Assembly (NCBI GenBank): GCA_023664045.1
Contig: JAMPGH010000001.1
Location: 426,589-490,588 of the forward strand
From: Alistipes senegalensis
GTDB taxonomy: Bacteria; Bacteroidota; Bacteroidia; Bacteroidales; Rikenellaceae
Direction of reading: 5' to 3'
Length of the DNA: 64,000 nt
Part shown: positions 57,266 through 63,936 of the stretch, piece after piece
How positions within the stretch are numbered: position 1 is the stretch's first letter
Layout of the letters: each line of letters begins with the position of its first letter
Translations under genes and position numbers: made by a program
The notes under the pieces: model-generated
Databases searched by the model: none
Told to the model about the DNA's origin: nothing
What the model saw: only the letters and a program-made list of their open reading frames with translations

Positions 57266-57569
57266 ATGGATGACGCAAAGAATGCGGAGAGTTGAACGAG
57301 GAGCGGTCGATAATGGATATTTTCCGCAAAGACAAAAATAAGGATCCACTATTCGTTCTTCCTCATTCATCGGACCGCAGGCTCCGCGGCAAACTGGGAT
57401 GAATAACTGACGGTACGGCAGGGGATGAGTCTGCACGGTGCGTACCGCCAGCGGATCGCTGAATCTGCAAACCTCGCTGACGAAAGCCGTAGCCTCCGCC
57501 ATTCCGGGTCGCGGAGCCGCTTTTTACGGATGTGCGGATTGCCAAAGCGAAAAATAAAACGACTTCGCG

Positions 57570-57786
57570 CAGATGCTGGACGCAGCGCACAGGGAAGGCG
57601 TTAGCCCGGGCGTTATTATTCTGCGGGTACACGTTGCCCGAGTTGAATTCAAGATAGCCGGCATTGGCACTGCCCGACGTGGGCGAAGAAGACCACGAAT
57701 AGCCGTTCGTGCCGACAACATTCAGGGCTCCCGTCTCACGGTTGCGGTTGCCCGAAGCAACTGTAAAGCAATCGCTGGATTGAATG
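57570..57786 (-). repeat. Array unit 2
   Basis: The core reads GNRNRETGALNVVGTNGYSW. The nucleotides of GNRNRETGALN are identical to those of units 5 and 6, suggesting recent copying between units. The downstream hairpin element is at 57449-57509, with a weakened stem. Confidence 0.8.
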
Positions 57787-57973
57787 CCGCAGAGAAGCGT
57801 ATGGCTCCGCAGCAGGCTGGGATGAATAGCTGGCGGGATGCCGCCAGCGGATTGCGGAATCTACGGACCGCGCTGACCGGAGCCATAGCCCCGGCCATTC
57901 CGGGTCGGAGAAGTCGTTTTTTTGGTAACCGAGCGGTCATTCAGGAATCCCGGAAAGGATAAAAGCAGCCTCG

Positions 57974-58193
57974 CAGATGCTGGACGCAGCGCACAGGGAA
58001 GGCGTTCGCGCGATTGTTGCTGTTCAACGGCGTCATCTCGCTGGCCAGAAAGCGCAGATTGCCCGCATTGGCGCTGCCTGCTGCGGCCGGCGAGGAGGAC
58101 CAGGAGTAGCCATACGTGCCGACGACATTCAGGGCTCCCGTCGTGTTGTTGCGGTTGCCCGAAGCAACCTTATGGCAATCGCTGGATTGAATG
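57974..58193 (-). repeat. Array unit 3
   Basis: The core reads GNRNNTTGALNVVGTYGYSW, then a strongly altered stretch LRFLASEMTPLN where others have F-N-S-T-N-V-N-P. The downstream hairpin element is at 57845-57905. Confidence 0.8.
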
Positions 58194-58438
58194 CGGCGGC
58201 GAAGGGATCGACACCGTCGCAGGCTGGGATGAATAACTGCTTCTTTCGAATCGGGGCTCCGACCGTCGGAAGAGGGTCGGATCCACATTCTCGGAAACCC
58301 GTTTCTCAACGGGCCGGGGCAGTGGATTGCGGAATCCGCGGACCTCGCTGACCGGAACCGTAGCTTCGGTCATTCCGGGTCGCAAAGGTTGTTCTTATCC
58401 CGTTCCGGGGCTCCGGAGGAATAGTAAAACAGTCCCCA

Positions 58439-58656
58439 TAGATGCTGGACGCAGCGCACAGAGAAGCCGTTGGCCCGATTGTTATTGTTCAGCGGGTTCA
58501 CGTTCGTCGAATTGAAGTTCAGGTTGCCCGCATTGGCATTACCGGCTGCGTAGGGCGAAGAGGACCAGGCCCAACCGCCCGAGCCGACACTCGACAGGGC
58601 TCCCGACGTACGCTCGCGGTAGCCCGAGGCTGCGGTAAAAGACAATCGCTGGAATG
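58439..58656 (-). repeat. Array unit 4
   Basis: The core reads GYRERTSGALSSVGSGGWAW and ends NNNNRANGFSVRCVQHLWG. The downstream hairpin element is at 58320-58380, with stem ACCG/CGGT variants. An AT-rich palindrome is inserted between this unit and unit 5. Confidence 0.8.
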
Positions 58657-58724
58657 GATGCCGGAAAGAAAACCTTTCTTAATGAACTTTACGAATGAGC
58701 GAGGGCAAAGACCGCTTGCGGACT

Positions 58725-58770
58725 CTGCCGAGCAGGAGTAAAGTCAAACCTCCGCAGGGGAGGTTTAATA
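58725..58770 (+). repeat. Second copy of the REP-like hairpin element
   Basis: TGCCGAGCAGGAGTAAAGTC followed by AACCTCC ... GGAGGTT. About 80% identical to the element at the end of the MptE-like gene (45677-45722), with a compensatory base-pair change. A short plus-strand frame ends at the equivalent TAA here too. Confidence 0.65.
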
Positions 58771-58872
58771 GTTAATAGTGAATAATTATCAAAAGGAACA
58801 GAGACCAATAGTTTTTGCGGATTTGTGAACTCACAAAAAATTATTCACTATTCATTATTAACTATTAATTAA
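58766..58872. repeat. AT-rich palindrome inserted in the array
   Basis: Arms around TTAATAGTTAATAGTGAATA (58766-58791) and the complementary TTCACTATTCATTATTAACT (about 58848-58868) enclose about 55 bases. AT content is far above the surroundings. A partial relative is at 60147-60225. Confidence 0.7.
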
Positions 58873-59092
58873 GGTTGCTTCCCGTCAGGCTGGGATATAC
58901 ACCCCGCTTGGCAGGGCAGGGACAGAGGAGACCGAACAGAAAGAACCGGCTCTATCTCCCCTTGAAACCCCGCTCTCAGCAGGGGGATTGCTGAATCTAC
59001 GGACCGCACTGCCGAAAACCGTGATCTTCGGCATTCCGGGTCGGGGGACTGTTTTTTCCGGGTGGACCGAACGATAGAAATACAGCCCCACG

Positions 59093-59316
59093 CAGATGCT
59101 GGACGCAGCGCACGGTAAAGCCGTTAGCGCGGTAGTTGCTGTTCATCGGATAGGACTGACCCGAATTGAACTGAAGATAGCACGCATTGCCACTGCCGGC
59201 TGCTGCCGGCGAGGAGGACCAGCACTCGCCGTACGCGCCGACATTGTTCAGGGCTCCCGTCTCACGGTTGCGGTTGCCCGATGCGAAGCCATAGCAGGCA
59301 ATCGCTGGATTGAATG
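59093..59316 (-). repeat. Array unit 5
   Basis: The core reads GNRNRETGALNNVGAYGECW. The only open frame spanning hairpin, FIPA block and core without a stop is here (148 codons from 59443), but the same layout is frameshifted in other units. The downstream hairpin element at 58980-59042 has stem GCCGAA/TTCGGC, a full compensatory variant. Confidence 0.8.
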
Positions 59317-59493
59317 CGGCGGCGAAAGGATCGACACCGTCGCAGGCTGGGATGAATAGCTGCGATCGCCGGGATATCGCCCGGAGGGGCAGCGGATTGC
59401 GGAATCTGCGGATCTCGCTGGCCGGAGCCGTAGCCCCGGTCATTCCGGATCGGGGCGGGGCCGTTTTCTATCGGAAAGTCGAAAAACAGCCCG

Positions 59494-59712
59494 CAGATGC
59501 TGGACGCAGCGCACGGTGAAGCCGTTCGCGCGATTGTTGGATTGCTCCGGTCGCACGTACGTGGAGTAGAACTCCATGTTGCTGGCGTTGGCACTACCCG
59601 CAACGGGCGACGAAGACCAGCAGCCGCCCCACGTGCCGACGTTATTCAGGGCTCCCGTCTCACGGTTGCGGTTGCCCGAAGCAGCTGTAACACGGCAATC
59701 GCTGGATTGAAT
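59494..59712 (-). repeat. Array unit 6
   Basis: The core reads GNRNRETGALNNVGTWGGCW, then ANASNMEFYSTYVRPEQ. The downstream hairpin element is at 59390-59450, with stem ACCGG/CCGGC. Confidence 0.8.
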
Positions 59713-59899
59713 ACCGCAGAGAAGCGATGGCTCCGCGGCAGGCTGGGATGAATAGCTGCCATCGCCGGGGATATCGGCCGGGCAGCGGATTGCGGAATCT
59801 GCGGACCTCGCTAACGGGAACCGTGATCCCCGTTATTCCGGGTCGGAGGCTGTTTCTCTCCTATATCGTAAGGATCGAGTCGATAAAAAACAGCCCTCG

Positions 59900-60122
59900 C
59901 AGATGCTGGACGCAGCGCACAGGGAAGGCGTTGGCACGATTGTGGTCCGGCACGGGACCCACATACGTCGAGTTGAAATTCAGGCCACCGGCATTGCCGC
60001 TGCCCGATGCAGGCGAGGAAGACCAGCAGAGGCCCTGCGCGCCGACATTGTTCAGGGCTCCCGACGTGTTGCCGCGGTTGCCCGAAGTCAGACGTAAACC
60101 ATGAGGAGCAATCGCTGGAATG
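59900..60122 (-). repeat. Array unit 7
   Basis: The core reads GNRGNTSGALNNVGAQGLCW, then LNFNSTYVGPVPDHNRANAF. It has the longest spacer (23 bases) between CGATTG and the core. The downstream hairpin element at 59783-59842 has stem ACGGG/CCCGT, another compensatory variant. Confidence 0.8.
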
Positions 60123-60146
60123 GAAACCGAAAAGGAGACCTTGTCG

Positions 60147-60225
60147 AGTGAATAATGAATAGGAATAATTCCCAAGATGGCGAAAAACGATTGTTCACTA
60201 TTCATTCTTACTTATATTCATTCGA
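60147..60225. repeat. Partial AT-rich palindrome between units 7 and 8
   Basis: GAGTGAATAATGAATAGG and a complementary TTCACTATTCATTCTTAC about 45 bases on. Related to the palindrome at 58766-58872. Confidence 0.55.
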
Positions 60226-60385
60226 AATCAGCTTCCCGGCAGACTGGGATGAAAAACTGACGGACAGAAAGACCGCCAGCGGATTGCTGAATCTACGGAC
60301 CGCACTGGCAGGAGCCGTAGCCCCGGCCATTCCGGATCGGGAGGGCTGTTTTTTCGCTCGCGGACTGAGTGGAAACAGCCACGCG

Positions 60386-60602
60386 CAGATGCTGGACGCA
60401 GCGCACGGTAAGGCCGTTGCTGCGAGCGCCGCTGTTGAACGGGTTCACGTTCGTCGCGTTGAATCCCAAGTAGCCGACATCGGCACCGGAGGACTGCGGC
60501 GAAGAGGACCAGCAGTAACCATTCGCGCCGACATTCGTCAGGGCTCCCGTCGTACGGTCGCGGAAGCCCGATATACTGCCTTAGAAAGCAATCGCTGGAT
60601 TG
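60386..60602 (-). repeat. Array unit 8
   Basis: The core reads GFRDRTTGALTNVGANGYCW, then QSSGADVGYLGFNATNVNP. A TAA lies in frame four codons before the core's SerGly, so this core cannot be the end of a longer protein. The downstream hairpin element is at 60277-60336. Confidence 0.8.
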
Positions 60603-60777
60603 TGCTGACGCAAAGAATGCGGGGAAATATCGGGTCGCAGGCTCCGCGGCAGACTGGGATGAACAGCTGGCGGATCATGCCGCCCGCCAGTGCGGGGATC
60701 GTTTCGGGGTGCTCGCAGATGCCGAGTTCGTTCCGCCGCGGGGCGGGTCTTCCTCTCCGACCCGCAGATAAAAAGTG

Positions 60778-60998
60778 CAGATGCTGGACGCAGCGCACGG
60801 GGAGCGCGTATGCCCGCTCGCCATTGTTGAGCGGATTGACGCCGCTCGCACGAAACCAAAAGTCGCCTGCGTTGGCAATGCCGGCTGCAAGGGGCGACGA
60901 ACTCCAGCATCCGCCCTCGGTGCCGACAACACCCAGAGCTCCCGTCTGTCGGTCGCGGTAGCCCGAGGCAGGCGCGAGTAGCAATCGCTGGGGGTGAA
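60778..60998 (-). repeat. Array unit 9
   Basis: The core reads GYRDRQTGALGVVGTEGGCW, with the WSSSP serine encoded by AGT instead of TCN. It is the most diverged unit, and its downstream hairpin element is not recognisable. Confidence 0.75.
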
Positions 60999-61270
60999 TG
61001 TTCCGAAGAAATCTCCGCAGGTCGCAGGCGGAATCCAGCTCCGAAACAGACTGGAATAGGATAGCTGACGATTCGGGTTCGGAATGCGGCCGGAGCCGGG
61101 CTCCGGAGTTGCTGCACGTTCCGTCCCGAAATACCGCCTGCGAGCGGTTCTCGGCGTCAGCGGATTGCTGAATCTACAAATCGACCGCGCTGACCGGAGC
61201 CGTAGCCCCGCCATTCCGGGTCGGAAACATGCTTTTTATCTCAGGGTCGGGCAGAGGATAAAAACGGAAG

Positions 61271-61492
61271 TAGATGCTGGACGCAGCGCACGGGGAAGGC
61301 ACTGGTACGGTCCGTATTGTTCAACGGGTTCACGTTGCCGGAGTTGAAGTTCAGATAGCCGGCATTGACATTGCCGGCAGCTGCCGGCGAGGAGGACCAA
61401 CAGAGGCCGTTCGTGCCGACAGCGGTCAGAGCTCCCGTCGTGCAGCTGCGGAAACCCGAAGCAGTCGTAAGGAACAATCGCTGGATTGAATG
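61271..61492 (-). repeat. Array unit 10
   Basis: The core reads GFRSCTTGALTAVGTNGLCW, then VNPLNNTDRTSAFPVRC. The downstream hairpin element is at 61158-61220, with a short insertion in the second stem. Confidence 0.8.
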
Positions 61493-61614
61493 TTCCGGAG
61501 ATGTTTTCCGGAGCGTCGGGGTCGTTCCGGATCGGAAATGCTGTTTTTTATCAAGTCGTAAAAAATCAGGGTATCAGTTTTGTCAAAGAGCCTGAGAATA
61601 AAAACAACTTCAGG

Positions 61615-61837
61615 TAGATGCTGGACGCAGCGCACAGTAAAGCCGTAAGCACGGGCATTGCTGTTCTGCGGGTTCACGTTCGTCGAATTGAAATTCAAGT
61701 TGCTCGCATTGGCATTGCCTGCAGCGTAAGGCGAGGAAGACCAGTAGACGCCTGTTCCGCCGACACTCGTCAGGGCTCCCGTCGTGTAGGTGCGGTAGCC
61801 CGATGCAGGCCGTCGAAGCAATCGCTGGAATGAATGG
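61615..61837 (-). repeat. Array unit 11 (nearest avd)
   Basis: The core reads GYRTYTTGALTSVGGTGVYW, then FNSTNVNPQNSNARAYGF. Only a remnant of the downstream hairpin is left (about 61519-61539). Upstream, a full hairpin element at 61986-62046 lies directly after avd with no core before it. Confidence 0.8.
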
Positions 61838-61985
61838 CAGGAAAAGTTTTTCGAGGCAAGCCGATAACGAAGGATTCCGCGACACGGAAAATTCATTCTT
61901 ACGGCTTATCGTCGTACGCTTCCTGTCAGACTGGGATGAAAAGCTGCGGGCACGGCAGGGGATGAGTCTGCATCGGAGAGTGCCG

Positions 61986-62046
61986 CAGCGGATTGCTGAA
62001 TCTACGGACCTCGCTGGCCGGAGCCCGTAGCCCCGCCATTCCGGGT
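61986..62046 (-). ncRNA. Candidate structured RNA element (first copy, after avd)
   Basis: Representative of about ten copies in the array. On the minus strand GACCCGGAATG leads into a stem (GCCGGGG/CTCCGG type), then CAGCG ... CGCTG enclosing GATTCAGCAATC. Between copies the first stem changes in a compensated way (ACCGG/CCGGT, ACGGG/CCCGT, GCCGAA/TTCGGC). DGR template RNAs need structured sequence downstream of the template, so this may be that element (inference). Confidence 0.55.
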
Positions 62047-62073
62047 CTCGGAGAAGCCGTTTTTCTCTTATTC

Positions 62074-62472
62074 TCATTCCGTCTCTCCGGGCGCCGACGC
62101 GGGTTCCGGAGTTCGGGATTTCGTTTTTTCCTTAAGCAGGTATTTCTGCCATGCGCTCAGTTGATGCGATATGACATCGAGGTGTTCGCAGAGCATGGCG
62201 TATTGTTTGGTGGAAAGTTGCTGGGTGTCGTGCAGCAGGCGGATCAGCAGTTTGATCGGCACGAGCGCCTCGCGGGCCTGTTCGATCAGAGGACCTTTTT
62301 CGGCCGTGAGGTTGGCCCGGTAGATGCAGATGCACAGTCCGAGAATCTCTTTTTTGAGCGACTCGCCCAGCGTATAGCGGGCGTCGCGCCGAATGTTGAC
62401 CGAGAGTTTCACCACCTGCAACAGCAAATCGTACGTAGCCTTGAAAACAGGCAAATTGTCATAGATAGCCAT
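62074..62472 (-). CDS. avd: Avd-like accessory protein of the DGR
   Basis: A 132-aa all-helical, basic protein of the Avd/S23-like four-helix-bundle family, which forms a pentamer that binds the DGR reverse transcriptase and template RNA. Typical segments are LPVFKATYDLLLQVVKLSVN (about 7-26), RYTLGESLKKEILGLCICIY (about 32-51) and LIRLLHDTQQLSTKQYAMLCEHLDVISHQLSAW (about 75-107). Its start overlaps the 3' end of the MSL-like gene by 14 bases, so the two are coupled. The array begins right after its stop. Confidence 0.85.
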   Translation of the reverse strand: MAIYDNLPVFKATYDLLLQVVKLSVNIRRDARYTLGESLKKEILGLCICIYRANLTAEKGPLIEQAREALVPIKLLIRLLHDTQQLSTKQYAMLCEHLDVISHQLSAWQKYLLKEKTKSRTPEPASAPGETE

Positions 62473-63550
62473 CGATCTCTTTTTTCAAATCTGCAACAAA
62501 CAAAACACATTCCACGGGTGTCGAGGCTTCGAGGCGGAATTCGCGGATCAGCCGGGCCACCCGTTCTTCTCTGGTCTCGGAACGGCCGGCGGGCACTTTG
62601 CGGAGGGATTCGCGATCGCCCGGTCGCAAGCGGCACTCGGACGATTGCGGGCTTTGCGGTCCGGGAAGTTCCGCCGGCCCCGAAAGCCGGGGTTCCGCGG
62701 ATAATCCCGCCCGGTCCGACCTATCGGCTGCCGCAGGTTGCGATCCGGCGGCTTCGATTTGGCCTATATCACTGATTCCCAATACTTTGCATGCCAGCTT
62801 CCGCAGCCACTCCGGACGGCGGCGCTCGCTCGCCTCGCTGCCCGCTTCCGAGGATCGCCGCAGCCTTTCTCCGGACCGAGCTCCGTCGCCCGTTCCGCAG
62901 GAGCCGTCCACAGCCCCCCTTCCCCCCGTCGTCAGCTCCGGTCGGTCGCTTCCGTTCCGTTGCTCGGGATCGCCCGTCCGCAGCTCTCGCAGCAGACGAG
63001 AGCGTTCTTCCGACAGAAGCTCCGGCACCCCGGCGTTCAGGGCCTCGGGTCCTGCCACAGCCCCCCTTCCCCCCGTCGTCAGCTCCGGTTGTTCGGCCCC
63101 CGTCGTGCCGGTCATGATAGCGACCGGAGCATCGGGCAGCAGGTCCGCAGGATGTACGAAGAGGTTGCCTGTGCGACTGCGTCCCAGCGTCGCGATGTAG
63201 GCTTTGCTGGTTCCGCGGGGCCGTCGTTCCCTCAGGGGGAGCGAGGACTTCCACGTCCGGCAGGCATCCGCATCGATGCGATCCTTGAGTACGATCACGA
63301 CCCGGCCGTCGGGCAGGGGTCGCGGCGCCGTGGGGAAGTACTTCGCGAGTGCGGCAGCCGGGAAACCTATCGAAGCGACCTCGCGAGCGCAGTACTTGAT
63401 GCGTTTCTTGGAGGGCTTGAAGGTCGGAATCCGGTTTACGCATGCGAATGCCGACCGGTCGTAAGCCTTGTAAAAGAGACCTTCCGGATAGAGGACTATT
63501 TCGTTCTCGTTCCGGCTCTCCCGGTTGGCGATTTCCTCGAAAAAGCGCAT
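62459..63550 (-). CDS. MutS N-domain-like DGR accessory protein (MSL type)
   Basis: A 363-aa protein starting MRFFEEIANRESRNENEIVL. The first 100 residues resemble the mismatch-binding domain I of MutS: IVLYPEGLFYKAYDRSAFAC matches the F-x-M-G-D-F-Y-E region, and EVASIGFPAAALAKYFP matches the AGVPxHALDxYL region. MutS-like (MSL) accessory genes are known beside avd in some DGRs. A low-complexity linker follows, with PELTTGGRGAV present twice (DNA direct repeats at about 62909 and 63056). The C-terminal 50 residues are charged and helical (EERVARLIREFRLEA ... VADLKKEIDGYL). No MutS ATPase domain is present. Start: ATG 63550; the frame extends to 63646 but that part lies in the repeat-bearing leader. 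Confidence 0.75.
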   Translation of the reverse strand: MRFFEEIANRESRNENEIVLYPEGLFYKAYDRSAFACVNRIPTFKPSKKRIKYCAREVASIGFPAAALAKYFPTAPRPLPDGRVVIVLKDRIDADACRTWKSSLPLRERRPRGTSKAYIATLGRSRTGNLFVHPADLLPDAPVAIMTGTTGAEQPELTTGGRGAVAGPEALNAGVPELLSEERSRLLRELRTGDPEQRNGSDRPELTTGGRGAVDGSCGTGDGARSGERLRRSSEAGSEASERRRPEWLRKLACKVLGISDIGQIEAAGSQPAAADRSDRAGLSAEPRLSGPAELPGPQSPQSSECRLRPGDRESLRKVPAGRSETREERVARLIREFRLEASTPVECVLFVADLKKEIDGYL

Positions 63551-63651
63551 GTAGCTCTGGTTCCTGCTGGAAACCTCGGGCGGCGGATTTCGGATTTTTT
63601 TCGCAAGGCCGATCCGGCTATGTCGCGACCGAAAGCTCGATCGCACAGGAT

Positions 63652-63713
63652 AAACGACAGGATAACTCGGGAGAAGACAAGATAAAATGTCGGGTTATCT
63701 TGTAATTGCAAGA
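63652..63713. promoter_or_regulatory. Cluster of ACARGATAA repeats in the DGR leader
   Basis: ACAGGATAA occurs twice (about 63652 and 63664), ACAAGATAA once (63677-63685), its perfect inverse TTATCTTGT once (63695-63703) and GCAAGATA once (about 63707). All lie between the promoter (63779) and the MSL start (63550). They look like operator half-sites or an RNA hairpin. Confidence 0.55.
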
Positions 63714-63778
63714 TAGCTGGGGATGACGCTTACGGAAAAGAACGGCCGAAAAACACACTACTCAGTGGTTTCCGATAG

Positions 63779-63809
63779 CAAATTTAGACGTTTTTTCGAT
63801 AAATTCAAA
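63779..63809 (-). promoter_or_regulatory. Promoter of the MSL-avd-array-RT locus
   Basis: On the minus strand TTTG (63809-63806), 19 bases, TAAATTTG (63786-63779). A start near 63772 would give a 220-base leader. No other good promoter was seen within the array, so this one may drive the whole locus. Confidence 0.65.
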
Positions 63810-63830
63810 TATTCGGGCGCTTTTTTCGGC

Positions 63831-63858
63831 AAAAAAAATTTGCCGCCTGAACGGCGGC
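63831..63858 (-). terminator. Second terminator after the right-edge gene
   Basis: GCCGCC pairs with GGCGGC around GTTCA (minus strand), then AAATTTTTTTT. Confidence 0.8.
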
Positions 63859-63865
63859 ATTTAAA

Positions 63866-63893
63866 AACCGGAGCGCCCTGAAGCGCTCCGGTT
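63866..63893 (-). terminator. First terminator after the right-edge gene
   Basis: AACCGGAGCGC pairs with GCGCTCCGGTT, followed on the minus strand by TTTTTAAA. In tandem with the terminator at 63831, it isolates the right-edge gene from the DGR operon. Confidence 0.85.
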
Positions 63894-63936
63894 GATAAAA
63901 CATTTTTGATGCGTTCGTCTCGCTTACGCTCGCTCA

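Larger units (their letters stand above)
57006..62046 (-). repeat. Tandem array of 11 DGR template/variable-repeat-like units
   Basis: The 5 kb between avd and the reverse transcriptase hold no ordinary gene. Eleven units with spacing of 344-654 bases each contain, on the minus strand, TTCAATCCAGCGATTG (CATTCCAGCGATTG in some), 13-23 variable bases, a core of about 185 bases that could encode (A)SGxR...TGAL..VG..G..WSSSP...RCVQHL and ends GTGCGCTGCGTCCAGCATCT, then a T-rich tract. After most cores comes a hairpin element of about 60 bases (GACCCGGAATG ... CAATCCGCTG) and an AGCTATTCATCCCAGCCTG block. Cores are constrained as protein, with synonymous changes including TCN to AGT in WSSSP. Flanks are constrained as nucleotides with non-triplet indels. 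The position is where a DGR keeps its single template repeat. Confidence 0.85.

Noticed and set aside
58997-59443. Array frames such as 148 codons at 58997-59443 or 114 at 59861-60205 as separate genes
   Set aside because: The equivalent frames are broken or shifted in other units, there is no start, signal or promoter consistently placed, and conserved blocks ignore the reading frame.
57061-61900. Plus-strand ORFs beginning MLDAAHREG/MLDAAHGEA in most units
   Set aside because: They are the reverse complement of the conserved RCVQHL end; no plus-strand promoter or family match.
57006-62046. Array read as a CRISPR or as transposon copies
   Set aside because: Units are 344-654 bases apart, divergent and coding-like, with no short identical repeats, cas genes, transposase or terminal inverted repeats.
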